Shown: positions 45,350-53,823 of the stretch, piece by piece
Position numbering within the stretch: the stretch's first letter is position 1
How the letters are laid out: every line of letters starts with the position of its first letter
NCBI GenBank assembly: GCA_035529695.1
Contig: DATKWD010000002.1
Span: 62,001 to 126,000, forward strand
DNA: 64,000 bases
Source: DATKWD01 sp035529695
GTDB taxonomy: Bacteria; Actinomycetota; Acidimicrobiia; Acidimicrobiales; Salinilacustritrichaceae
Direction: 5' to 3'
The notes under the pieces: model-generated
What the model was told of the DNA's origin: nothing
Database searches by the model: none
Seen by the model: only the letters and a program-made list of their open reading frames with translations
Position numbers and translations under genes: made by a program

Positions 45350-47422
45350 ATGCCGCGATCCGAACGGCTGCGACGCCGACCCCGAACCTCGATGAGCGCC
45401 AGGGGCGGCCGCACCTTCCAGATGATGCACCCCGACCGCTCGGCGAGCGCGCACTCATCGGCGGTGGTCCGGCTGAAGGACTGGAAGGTCCCCGATACCG
45501 GGATCGGTGAGGCGTGGCAGCGGGAGGCTTACGGGTACGCCGACGTGATCGGCGAGCTCGGCTATGTGGTGAACCTCACCGCCAACACGGTCGGCGAGGG
45601 GAACGTGATCCCGTCGGAGTGGGATGAGGAAGCTCGGGCGTACAAGCCGACCGAGGACGAACGGGTCCGTCGGGTGTGGCGGGCGTTCGTGGGGCCTCGG
45701 GGCGGCCAGGCCGAGCTGCTCCGCAAGGCCGCGATCCACATGCAGACCGCCGGCGAGAGCTACCTCGTCGGCACCCCGTTGAAGACCGACCGGAGCCAGT
45801 ACGGCGGCCTCGAGTGGGAGTTCCTGTCGACCGAGGAGATCCGAGTCGAGGGCCTGACCGGCAAGCGGACGATCAAGCGGAACCGGGCGGGACGCGGCAC
45901 CGACGGCGGGTACGTCACCGTCGAGGCGTTCGTGACCCGCATGTGGAACAGCGACGCCCGGTACAGCGACCGGGCCTACTCGATGGTGAAGCGCAACCTG
46001 CCGATCTGCCGGGAGATCGTGGTTCTGACGCAGGTGGTCGACGCCATCGCGAAGTCTCGGCTGGCGGCCGGGATCCTGTTCGTCCCCGACGAGATGAGCT
46101 TCGGCCCCGAGGACGAGAAGGAAAACCCGGGCGACGACACCGATGACATCGATGAGTTCACGCAGGAGCTGCTCGAGCATCTGCAGGCTCCCGTCGATGA
46201 CCGGACGTCCGCGGCGTCGCTGGTCCCGCTGATCCTCCGGGGCGCGGCCGAGCTCGGCAAGGAGGTGCGGCTGATCGAGGTCGCCCGCGATCTGGACCGG
46301 CTCTACCAGGACCTTCGCCAGGAGGCGATCGGTCGGCTTGGTGGCGGGCTCGACATCCCGCCCGAGGTCATGGCCGGCAAGTCGGGGCTGAATCACTGGA
46401 CCGGGTACAACATCGACGCCGAGTACGTCACGAAGCACGTCGTGCCGCTCGCCGGCGGGATCCTCGACTTCATCACCGAGGCGTACATGCGCCCGATGTT
46501 GAAGACGTTCGAGGACATGACCGCCGCCGAGGCTGGCCGGTTCTCGCTCCGCTATGACCCGTCGCCGATTATGAAGCGGGCCGATTCGGGGCCGTCCGCT
46601 CGGGCCGCGTACGACCGGATCGGTGTGTTGTCGGGTGAGGCGTACCGCCGCGAGAACGGGTTCGATGAGGCCGACAAGCCTGATGACGAGGAGACCCGCC
46701 GGCGGTTGCTCGAGGAGATCCTGCTGCGCCGGCCGCTCGAGATGGCCCCGATCATCCTGCCGCTCCTGTACCCCGACGAGGATCTGTCGGGCTTCCCCGA
46801 GGTGATCGTCCCGGTGAACGAGGTCGGCCAGGGCAGCCCCGCGCTGACCCCGGGCGGCGGCGACGCTCCGGTTGGCGATCTCGAGGACGGCCAGGACGAA
46901 CCGGTCCCGATCGAGGCCGACGCCAGCGTGGGAACCGACATGCCTGCCGCCGAGCGCGAGCTGATCGACCGGCTCGCCACCGCCGCGGACGCTGCGCTGG
47001 AGCGGGCGCTCGAGAAGGCAGCGAACCGGATCCTGTCGAAGCTGAACGGGCGCGACAACGAGCCGCTCCGTGACCAGCTCAAGTCCCTCGATCGGCACGA
47101 GGTGTTCGGGTCGACGCCTTCGTCGGTGCTGACCGGCATCAGCGAAACGCCGGCCGGGCTGATGATCGGCGCGTGGGACACGTTCGCCGACAAGTCGAAG
47201 GGCTGGATCCGGGCGTACATGATCGAGGCGGGGGTGGAGACGTACCTCGCAGACGACCAGGCCGACCTGATCACCCGTGAGCTGGTCGAGATGCTCGAGG
47301 TCCACGCGATGTCGGCGACTCGCCGCCCGTTGCGGGTGGGCGAGAACGGGCTGCGGGTTCCGAATGAGCTGGTCGAGCGGGCGATGGAAGCCTCTCGGTC
47401 TGTGCAGCTCGCGGGGGTCTGA
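45350..47422 (+). CDS. Portal protein
   Basis: 690 residues, MPRSERLRRRPRTSMSARGG. The portal character is seen in the N-terminal part (KDWKVPDTGIGEAWQREAYG, LGYVVNLTANTVG, EDERVRRVWRAFVGPRGGQ) and a long central helical region (HMQTAGESYLVG onwards, GLDIPPEVMAGKSGLNHWTG). The C-terminal third is Glu-rich with helices. It forms the dodecameric entry channel for DNA. Translational overlap with the MuF gene (TGATG). Confidence 0.9.
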   Translation: MPRSERLRRRPRTSMSARGGRTFQMMHPDRSASAHSSAVVRLKDWKVPDTGIGEAWQREAYGYADVIGELGYVVNLTANTVGEGNVIPSEWDEEARAYKPTEDERVRRVWRAFVGPRGGQAELLRKAAIHMQTAGESYLVGTPLKTDRSQYGGLEWEFLSTEEIRVEGLTGKRTIKRNRAGRGTDGGYVTVEAFVTRMWNSDARYSDRAYSMVKRNLPICREIVVLTQVVDAIAKSRLAAGILFVPDEMSFGPEDEKENPGDDTDDIDEFTQELLEHLQAPVDDRTSAASLVPLILRGAAELGKEVRLIEVARDLDRLYQDLRQEAIGRLGGGLDIPPEVMAGKSGLNHWTGYNIDAEYVTKHVVPLAGGILDFITEAYMRPMLKTFEDMTAAEAGRFSLRYDPSPIMKRADSGPSARAAYDRIGVLSGEAYRRENGFDEADKPDDEETRRRLLEEILLRRPLEMAPIILPLLYPDEDLSGFPEVIVPVNEVGQGSPALTPGGGDAPVGDLEDGQDEPVPIEADASVGTDMPAAERELIDRLATAADAALERALEKAANRILSKLNGRDNEPLRDQLKSLDRHEVFGSTPSSVLTGISETPAGLMIGAWDTFADKSKGWIRAYMIEAGVETYLADDQADLITRELVEMLEVHAMSATRRPLRVGENGLRVPNELVERAMEASRSVQLAGV

Positions 47423-48198
47423 TGTCGGCGTCGCAGGCGCAGCGCGACGAGTGGATTGCGCTGGTGACCGTGGCAGCGCTCGACGCTGTGGCGATCACCC
47501 GGACCCGGATGGCGGGGGCGTTGAATGGCGCTTCGCAGCCGTATCGGGTCGACGCGTTGTACGACCCGTCGTGGTGGCTGGTCCCGATGACGGCGATGGT
47601 GGTGCCGACGTTGCGGACCGTTGGCGCTCAGGCGGCCGCTCAGGCGGCGAGCGAGTACGGGCTGGAACAGGAACTCGAGGATGGTGAGTGGACCGGCGGG
47701 GTGTCCGAATCGATCGCCGCTCAGACCGCGATCCTGACGAACTACGGGACGAACGAGGTGACGGCTCGGGTGGCGGCGATCACCGAGCAGGCGAACAGCG
47801 AGGGGTGGGACGCGGCTCGCACGGCCGGCGTGCTCGGCTTGGCGGTCGAGTGGGACGCGAGCTCGGCGACCGCGGCGGTCTACAACGCGCCCGGCCCGGT
47901 GTCGGACGGGATCGCCGAGAACATGGGGGAGACCGAGGCGCACACGGCATGGGAGGCAGGCGGGTTCGCGGTGGTGGCCGTGAGCCTCCTTGAGGTGAAG
48001 GTGTGGGACACGTCGTTCGTGAACAGCCGGTTCAGCCATGAGGCCGCTCATGGGCAGACGGTGGCGCTCGGCGAGGAGTTCGAGCTGGCGGCCGGGTCGT
48101 GTCAGTTCCCTGGCGATTGGTCGCTGCCGGGGTCGGAGCGGATCAACTGCCAGTGCTCGGTGATCTACCGGACGCTCGAGGCCGACGAGGTGCTTTGA
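47422..48198 (+). CDS. MuF-like head morphogenesis protein
   Basis: 258 residues, MSASQAQRDEWIALVTVAAL. The C-terminal signature FSHEAAHGQTVALGEEFELA then FPGDWSLPGSERINCQCSVI matches the phage head morphogenesis family (His-Gly motif, NCxC end). The N-terminal half is helical. It helps portal and capsid assembly or carries internal effector domains; no toxin domain is visible here. Confidence 0.88.
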   Translation: MSASQAQRDEWIALVTVAALDAVAITRTRMAGALNGASQPYRVDALYDPSWWLVPMTAMVVPTLRTVGAQAAAQAASEYGLEQELEDGEWTGGVSESIAAQTAILTNYGTNEVTARVAAITEQANSEGWDAARTAGVLGLAVEWDASSATAAVYNAPGPVSDGIAENMGETEAHTAWEAGGFAVVAVSLLEVKVWDTSFVNSRFSHEAAHGQTVALGEEFELAAGSCQFPGDWSLPGSERINCQCSVIYRTLEADEVL

Positions 48199-48210
48199 CC
48201 GGGCGGGTAG

Positions 48211-48248
48211 CTGACCCGATGGTCCCCGAGGGGATACTCTCGGGTCAG
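48211..48248 (+). promoter_or_regulatory. Long inverted repeat with -10 before the protease gene
   Basis: Perfect 9-bp arms CTGACCCGA (48211-48219) and TCGGGTCAG (48240-48248) enclose a second inner repeat CCCCGAGGGG and a -10-like GATACT at 48233-48238. A promoter lying in a hairpin may set expression of the polyprotein gene, or the DNA palindrome may be an operator. Confidence 0.5.
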
Positions 48249-48282
48249 ACCTTGGCGACGGAACGACCGAAGAGGCCCCCGG

Positions 48283-51200
48283 ATGGCAGACCAGCTCGAT
48301 CTCCTCGACCCGCTGCAGTCGCAGGAAATCCTCGACGCCGTGCGGGTTCTTGCCCGCTCCGACGCGTCGAAGATGGTCCTCGATGCGCTCACCGCTTCGT
48401 CAGCGGATCCCTCCGACGGGATGCCCGACATCGATCCGGTCGAGGTCAACCTGCGAGAGGCCGGCGTCGGCGCGGTCGACTACTGCGGGAAGTGCCGGTT
48501 CTGGCAGCCGCCCGGCGAGCTCGCCGACAGTGAGTTCGTGACCGGGACCTGCGCGATCGTGACCGGGGACATCGACTACCAGGACGTCTGCGATCTGTAC
48601 GAGGAACGTGTGACCGCCGGCGACGGCGAGCTGCCCGAGGCGGCCGGGACGCAGATCCCGAACCCCGGCGACGGCATGGGGGAACCCGATGACGACGGCG
48701 ACGGCCCCACGCCGGGGGGGGAGGTCGATGGACCGGCTCCGACGATCGAGGGGGACAACGCCTCGACGGTGGCCGAGGTGTTCGGCGACGAGTTCTGGCG
48801 CGAGTACCAGGAAGAGGACGAGCACGGCGGGGTGATCGTGACCGTCGAGCCGACCCCCGAGCAGAAGCAGGCGCTCGAGCAGCCCGGCGGTATGCCGGCC
48901 GACCAGCTCCATTTGACGCTGGCGAAGATCGATGGTGTCGACAATGACGCTGCCGCCACGGAGGTACTCGGGGTGCTCCTCGAGCTCGCCGCCGAGTACC
49001 CGGCGTTCTCGGGTGAGGTCGCCGGCACCGGCGCTCTCGGCGAGCGCCAGTGGGGCGTCGCTCTGGTCGACGCGGAAGATCTCGGGCTGCTGCGGAGCGA
49101 GGTGATCGAGGCGCTAGTCGACGCCGGAATCATGGTCTCCGACGACCACGACTTCATCCCACACATCACGCTCACCGAGGGTCCCATCCCGGCCGACGCT
49201 GCGATCGTGGGCCTACCATTGACGTTCGACAGTCTCGTCCTTCGGGTCGGCTCGCAGGTCATCGCAGTTGGGATGGATGGCCCGGCCCCCGCCGATGAAG
49301 TGGATGTCGAGGAGGAACCCGTGGCACCGACCATGACCGAACCCGAAGCCCCCGAAGACGCTCCGATGGAGCCTGCCCCCGCTGAGGGCGAGGCTGCCAC
49401 GATGAGTATCGATGACCGCCAGGAGCGGATCCGTCGCGCGCTGCGCCAGATGAGCCTCGATGACCGCGAGATGCTCCGCAGCCAGCTCGAGGTGCCCGCC
49501 GACGAGCCGATGGTGGCCGCCGGGACCGACGCCGAGCTGGTCGAGGACTCCGGTGCCCCGCCGCCCGAGGTCGCGCCCGTCGAGGAGCCGGCCGAGGCCG
49601 ACACCGACGGCGAGGAGATCGCCGAGCTCGAGACCGAGGTGTTCGGCGCGATCGCTCCGCACGACACGCCCACCTCCGACGACGCGTGGGACGGACCCGA
49701 GAACGACGTTCGGGTGAGCTCGCCGAACGATCCCGACTACTTCGACGCGGTCTACGCGTGGCGCGACGACGACGGGGATCTCGATGTGAAGGCCGCCTAC
49801 CGGTTCATCCACCACTTCGTGAGCGAGTCCGGCGACCCGGGAGCGGCTTCGACGGTGGCGTGCTCGACCGGCATCGGCGTTCTGAACGGCGGCCGCGGTG
49901 GGACGACCATCCCGGGCGACGACCGGCAGGGCGTCTACGACCATCTCGCCGCGCACCTGCGCGACGCCGACATGGAGCCGCCCGAGCTCATGTCCGACGA
50001 GGAGGCCGCGCTGGTGGCGCGTGCCCACGAGTCGGGCGTCCAGATCAACCCCGCCGACCCGGATTCTGTCCGGTCGGCTCTCGAGCACACGATCTTGGCC
50101 GATGAGGCCGAGGCGGCGCTCGCAAAGGCTGAGGAGGCCGACGTGGTGGACCTGACCGACATCGAGGATTCGGCGCTGCTCACCGAGCTGGCCCGCAGGG
50201 TGCTTCTCGAGGCCGCTGACGGGGTTGCGGCCGCCGAGGCCGCCGAAGGCGACGACACGGCCGCTGAGGGCGTCGAGATGGCCGAGGACGGCGACGCTCC
50301 CGAGGTCGAGCCAGAGGTCGAGGACGTGGTGGTCGGCGAGTTCGATGACGGCGACCAGGACTACGACTGGACCGGCATCATCATCGTGGAAGGCCTCCCC
50401 TCGGGGGATGGCCGGATGGTCGCCGAGGGCGGGCTGACGTGGCGCGAGTTGCCGCTGCCGCTCATGCTGCAGACGGTGAACGCCCCGGGCCACGAAGGCT
50501 CCGAGATCGCCGGCTCGATCCACAAGCTCGAGCGGCGCGGCCAGGACATCCTCGGGTGGGGCAAGTTCGACTCGGGCAAGGCTGGCACCGAGTACCGCCG
50601 GCTCCTCACCGAGAAGACCATGCGGGGCGTGTCGGCCGACATCGACTCCGTGAAGGTCGAGTTCCGTGACCCCGAGTCGGGCGACTCGATCGACCCGGCC
50701 GACCTGCTCTTCGGTGACCCGATGATGGAGGTCATGGAGGTGCTCACCGAGGGCCGGATCATGGGCGCGACGGGGACCCCGTTCCCGGCGTTCCAGGAGG
50801 CCCACATCGAGCTGATCGGCGCTGCCATCGAGGACGAGGCGCTGGTCGCTTCCGCCGCGTGGATCACCGAGACGACCGGCAACGCGTTCGCCTTGGCTGG
50901 CGACGGCTACCGGGTCTACACCCCGATCGAGCAGGCACCGTGGGTGCTGCGCGGCGAGGAGCCGGTGTCGCTGGTCGCTTCGGCCGGCGAGTCGCCCGAG
51001 CTCGAGATCCCGATGCATCCGTCGCTCGAGTGGTTCGCTCCGACGAACACGGTGGAGCCGTTCACGGTCCACGCCGATGGGCGGATCACCGGGCTGCTCG
51101 CCAAGTTCGGGACGTGCCACATCGGCCGCTCCGACCGGTGCATCCCGGTGCCCACCTCCCGCGACGGGTACAGCCACTTCCGCAACAAGAAGGTGCTGAG

Positions 51201-51849
51201 CGCCGAGGGTGAGCTGGTCGCGACCGGGCCGATCTTCATGGACACGGTCCACCCCGACCTGAAGCTGAAGGCGTCCGACACCGAGGCCCACTACCACGAC
51301 ACGGGCTGCGCGGTCGCCGATGTGGCGGTGTACGACACGGACCACGGCATCGAGGTCTGCGGGGCGCTCCGACCGGACGTGACCGAGGAGCAGATCCGCC
51401 GGCTGCGTGGCAGCGACATCTCGCCCGACTGGCGCAAGATGGCCGGGCGGCTCGAGATGGTCGGCCTCCTGGCGGTGAACGTCAGCGGGTTCGTGGTGCA
51501 GGGCCTCGTCGCCGCAGGAGCGCACGCCACGCCGAGGGCGGCCGGGTACTACGACACGGTGACCGGCGAGTGCGAGAGCCTCGTCGCCGCCGGCATGGTG
51601 CTGCAGGACCGGCCGGTCGAGCCGATCGACATCGACGCAACGGTCCGTGAGCTGCAGGCCGAGGTCGCCGAGCTGCGGGAGGCCATGCGGCCGATCCGTG
51701 CCGAGCGGGCCACGGCCAAGTTCACGGAGCGGGTGTTCGCCGAGCTCGCCGAGGATGTCGAGGCCGTGCAGGCCGAGGTCGCCGAGGGTGACCCCCTCGA
51801 GGACGTGACCGAGGCCCCCGCCGAGTGCGAGTGCCACAAGCTCCGCTGA
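48283..51849 (+). CDS. Polyprotein: Cys domain, 2H phosphoesterase, prohead protease
   Basis: 1188 residues. Order: a Cys cluster CGKCRFW (68-74) with further Cys at 90 and 103; an acidic linker; a 2H phosphoesterase with HLT (residues 210-212) and HIT (294-296) spaced as in LigT/2H enzymes; a conserved phage domain near 460-570 (AWDGPENDVRV, then GGRGGTTIPGDDRQGVYDHL); and a prohead protease from ~690 (WTGIIIVEGLPSGDGRMVAE, MRGVSADIDSVKVEF). C-terminal coiled coil (TVRELQAEVAELREAM). Protease products may be released in the head, including the 2H domain. Such domains can also destroy cyclic-nucleotide signals, an inference here. Confidence 0.85.
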   Translation: MADQLDLLDPLQSQEILDAVRVLARSDASKMVLDALTASSADPSDGMPDIDPVEVNLREAGVGAVDYCGKCRFWQPPGELADSEFVTGTCAIVTGDIDYQDVCDLYEERVTAGDGELPEAAGTQIPNPGDGMGEPDDDGDGPTPGGEVDGPAPTIEGDNASTVAEVFGDEFWREYQEEDEHGGVIVTVEPTPEQKQALEQPGGMPADQLHLTLAKIDGVDNDAAATEVLGVLLELAAEYPAFSGEVAGTGALGERQWGVALVDAEDLGLLRSEVIEALVDAGIMVSDDHDFIPHITLTEGPIPADAAIVGLPLTFDSLVLRVGSQVIAVGMDGPAPADEVDVEEEPVAPTMTEPEAPEDAPMEPAPAEGEAATMSIDDRQERIRRALRQMSLDDREMLRSQLEVPADEPMVAAGTDAELVEDSGAPPPEVAPVEEPAEADTDGEEIAELETEVFGAIAPHDTPTSDDAWDGPENDVRVSSPNDPDYFDAVYAWRDDDGDLDVKAAYRFIHHFVSESGDPGAASTVACSTGIGVLNGGRGGTTIPGDDRQGVYDHLAAHLRDADMEPPELMSDEEAALVARAHESGVQINPADPDSVRSALEHTILADEAEAALAKAEEADVVDLTDIEDSALLTELARRVLLEAADGVAAAEAAEGDDTAAEGVEMAEDGDAPEVEPEVEDVVVGEFDDGDQDYDWTGIIIVEGLPSGDGRMVAEGGLTWRELPLPLMLQTVNAPGHEGSEIAGSIHKLERRGQDILGWGKFDSGKAGTEYRRLLTEKTMRGVSADIDSVKVEFRDPESGDSIDPADLLFGDPMMEVMEVLTEGRIMGATGTPFPAFQEAHIELIGAAIEDEALVASAAWITETTGNAFALAGDGYRVYTPIEQAPWVLRGEEPVSLVASAGESPELEIPMHPSLEWFAPTNTVEPFTVHADGRITGLLAKFGTCHIGRSDRCIPVPTSRDGYSHFRNKKVLSAEGELVATGPIFMDTVHPDLKLKASDTEAHYHDTGCAVADVAVYDTDHGIEVCGALRPDVTEEQIRRLRGSDISPDWRKMAGRLEMVGLLAVNVSGFVVQGLVAAGAHATPRAAGYYDTVTGECESLVAAGMVLQDRPVEPIDIDATVRELQAEVAELREAMRPIRAERATAKFTERVFAELAEDVEAVQAEVAEGDPLEDVTEAPAECECHKLR

Positions 51850-52251
51850 TCACCCCCAGGAGATGAGCAGCCCGTTCCGGGAGGCGTAGTCGGCGAGGTC
51901 GGCGAGCCGCCCGAGGGTGTCGCCGAAGTAGCCGGCACGGATGCCGCAGTCGATGATCGTCGCCTGGCCTTCGAGCTGGTCGGCGGTCGCTGCGGTTCCT
52001 GAGTCGTCGCGGCCGACGTTCCCGAGGAGGGCGCGGCCGAGGAAGTCGGCGGCTGGCGCTTCGCCGTAGATCCCGTACTCGCCGCTGTCGAGGCCGAGAC
52101 GCTCGAGGATGAGGACGGCGTTGCCGTTGGCGACGTTCACCGAGAGCGCGCACCGGTCGCAGGGGTTCTCGTAGGTGTCGCAGCCGGTGGGGCACCGGGA
52201 GTCGATGGTCCCGTCGGGGAGGGTGGTGGCGGTTGCGAAGGTGACGCTCAT
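51850..52251 (-). CDS. 133-residue Cys-containing hypothetical protein
   Basis: MSVTFATATTLPDGTIDSRC. N-terminal CPTGCDTYENPCDRC cluster, a plausible zinc or structural disulfide region, then an alpha/beta part (GEYGIYGEAPAADFLGRALL). It ends facing the protease gene tail to tail. Function is unknown. Confidence 0.65.
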   Translation of the reverse strand: MSVTFATATTLPDGTIDSRCPTGCDTYENPCDRCALSVNVANGNAVLILERLGLDSGEYGIYGEAPAADFLGRALLGNVGRDDSGTAATADQLEGQATIIDCGIRAGYFGDTLGRLADLADYASRNGLLISWG

Positions 52252-52263
52252 GGTGTTCTCCGT

Positions 52264-52530
52264 TCAGACGAGCTGGGTCAGGGTGCCGGGGATCATTGCG
52301 CCGCGGATGGCGCAGGTGGAGGCGAGCAGGTCGCCCATGTCGGCCTCGAGGATGCAGACCCGGCGGCCCGAGCGGGCGGTGGTGAAGCCGACGCCGAGGC
52401 GACCGTTCCGCAGGAGGGGTTCAACGTCGGGGTCGTTCTGGAGCATCATCTTCACGGTGTTGTCCGGGGTGCTGTTCCCGCGGCCGCGAATCTGGATGAT
52501 CATTCGGGGGGCGTGGTCGGTGTTCATCAT
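52264..52530 (-). CDS. 88-residue hypothetical protein with MMN start
   Basis: MMNTDHAPRMIIQIRGRGNS. The ribosome site GGAGACC precedes ATGATG. Mixed alpha/beta, with Arg-rich TTARSGRRVCIL. Coupled by 10 nt to the gene above. No family is recognised. Confidence 0.6.
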   Translation of the reverse strand: MMNTDHAPRMIIQIRGRGNSTPDNTVKMMLQNDPDVEPLLRNGRLGVGFTTARSGRRVCILEADMGDLLASTCAIRGAMIPGTLTQLV

Positions 52531-52540
52531 GGTCTCCGTT

Positions 52541-52936
52541 TCAGGCGGCGAGGCCGAAGGCCCCGTTGTCAGGGATGTTGAGGCTGCCGTCCAGCAGGGC
52601 GATCGCTTCGGCGGCGGTGACCACCTCGGCTTCGGCGAGGGCGAGCGGGGTGGCTCGGTGCCAGATGACTTCCTCGGGGAAGATCGTGTCGGGCGCTTCG
52701 GCTGCGGTGAAGATGACTGCGACCTGCCGACCGGCTGCTCCGATCACGCCGGCCCCGCCGCCGTACTGGACCCCCTCGACGGCGATGCCGCCAGCGGCGA
52801 CGGCGTAGCAGGCGTCCTCGATGGTGCGGCTGAGGCCGAGCACCTTGGTGGAGGCGATGGCCTCGGCGTCCTCGAGGGTGGTGAAGTGTACGAAGATGCC
52901 GGTGGTGATTCGGGCGATGATCTCGGCTGCGCTCAT
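52541..52936 (-). CDS. Possible ADP-ribosyltransferase-like protein
   Basis: 131 residues, leaderless ATG. IFVHFTTLEDAEAIASTKVL opens with the H-x-T spacing of ART/HYD1-type folds, followed by strand blocks (QVAVIFTAAEAPDTIFPEEV) and IWHRATPLAL. The pattern H/Y...K.L...V.F.....EEV.WH recalls phage and toxin ADP-ribosyltransferases, but NAD-binding residues cannot be checked here. Alternatives are a fold without catalysis. Confidence 0.55.
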   Translation of the reverse strand: MSAAEIIARITTGIFVHFTTLEDAEAIASTKVLGLSRTIEDACYAVAAGGIAVEGVQYGGGAGVIGAAGRQVAVIFTAAEAPDTIFPEEVIWHRATPLALAEAEVVTAAEAIALLDGSLNIPDNGAFGLAA

Positions 52937-52942
52937 GGGGAC

Positions 52943-52978
52943 AGCATGGCACACCTCCTGTAGTCGATGCAACTACAG
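52943..52978 (-). promoter_or_regulatory. Class I palindromic promoter
   Basis: CTGTAG/CTACAG arms at 52958-52978, -35 TTGCAT (complement of 52967-52972), an 18-bp spacer and -10 CATGCT (complement of 52943-52948). ATG 52936 follows 7 nt later. A TGACCAGCG core is at 52996-53003. Confidence 0.65.
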
Positions 52979-52987
52979 GCCCGAGGG

Positions 52988-53365
52988 TTAGAAGGTGACC
53001 AGCGCCGACGCCTTCCGGGCGACCCGGTACTCGGCCCCGCAACCGGGGAACCACTGGCTGTCGATCTCCTCGCCGTCGCAGCGGACGTACCAGCCGCCGG
53101 CGGGGTGGGTGTAGACGCCGTAGGTGCTGAGGCCGCAGCCGTCGCACTGGTCGCCGGCGATGGCGTGGTCCCCGTCCTGCTTGGTCGCCTCGAGGTCGCC
53201 CTCGTAGGCCACGAAGAACCACTCGTCGGGCGCGTAGCTCGGGCGCGGGCAGAAGGCGTACACCTCGGCGGCGCACCGGTTGCACCACGGCCCCTCCTGG
53301 CCGACCGGGACCAGCCGCCCGCAGCCCTCGCCGCGGCACGGTCGGGTTCGATCGATGACGCTCAT
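52988..53365 (-). CDS. Zinc-type protein, 125 residues
   Basis: MSVIDRTRPCRGEGCGRLVP. Three cysteine clusters (CRGEGC, CNRCAAEV, CDGCG), so two zinc sites are likely, with an aromatic WFFVAYEGDLE segment. The 3' end (ASALVTF) encodes a TGACCAGCG core. Overlaps the next gene by 4 nt. Confidence 0.7.
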   Translation of the reverse strand: MSVIDRTRPCRGEGCGRLVPVGQEGPWCNRCAAEVYAFCPRPSYAPDEWFFVAYEGDLEATKQDGDHAIAGDQCDGCGLSTYGVYTHPAGGWYVRCDGEEIDSQWFPGCGAEYRVARKASALVTF

Positions 53366-53583
53366 GCCGCGGCCCCTTCGATGAAGAGGCGGTCGAAGAG
53401 CACGTCCTTGTCGAGGCCGGTGATGAGGCCGAGGCTGAAGCACAGCCCCTCGATCTCGGCGACGATGACGCTCCTCGACGGCTGCCCGTCGGTGACGCCA
53501 GCCATGACGTCGTGGTCGTCGCGCAGCTCGGCGATCCGTTCACGGATGCGTCCCTCTGCGTACTCGGTCCTGATGGTTGCCAT
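53362..53583 (-). CDS. 73-residue hypothetical protein
   Basis: MATIRTEYAEGRIRERIAEL. Helical and charged, with a C-terminal helix (GLITGLDKDVLFDRLFIEGA). The ribosome site is AAGGAGGTGCCGA. No family is recognised. Confidence 0.65.
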   Translation of the reverse strand: MATIRTEYAEGRIRERIAELRDDHDVMAGVTDGQPSRSVIVAEIEGLCFSLGLITGLDKDVLFDRLFIEGAAA

Positions 53584-53631
53584 TCGGCACCTCCTTGGTG
53601 GTGGTCCTGTTGTACCGGGACCGTGTGACAG

Positions 53632-53769
53632 TTACCCGGCGAGGTCGCTGCGCTCGGCGGCCAGCTCTTCGGCGAGCTCGGCGGCGAAGTCGTTCTCGTC
53701 GTCCCAGCTCCACTCGGGCTGGTCGTTCTCGCGGGCTTCGGTGGTGGGCAGTTCGTCGGTGTTCATCAT
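53632..53769 (-). CDS. 45-residue acidic protein, leaderless MMN start
   Basis: MMNTDELPTTEARENDQPEW, then WDDENDFAAELAEELAAERS. Highly acidic and helical at the end. ATG is 7 nt after -10 TACAGT. No stronger evidence for function. Confidence 0.55.
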   Translation of the reverse strand: MMNTDELPTTEARENDQPEWSWDDENDFAAELAEELAAERSDLAG

Positions 53770-53776
53770 GCGAACC

Positions 53777-53797
53777 ACTGTAGCTCTCCCGGCTACA
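53777..53797 (-). promoter_or_regulatory. Class II palindromic promoter
   Basis: GTAGC (53780-53784) and GCTAC (53792-53796) around the centre. On the minus strand -10 TACAGT is the complement of 53777-53782, in the string GAGAGCTACAGTGG. Divergent from the kinase gene promoter. Confidence 0.55.
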
Positions 53798-53823
53798 CAG
53801 ATCCACTCGGCTAGGGTGGGGGC

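Noticed and set aside
49213..51837. Long open frame on the minus strand of the protease gene (about 870 codons)
   Set aside because: It is opposite a gene with clear domain content. GC-rich third positions commonly leave the reverse frame open, and no motif or start context supports it.
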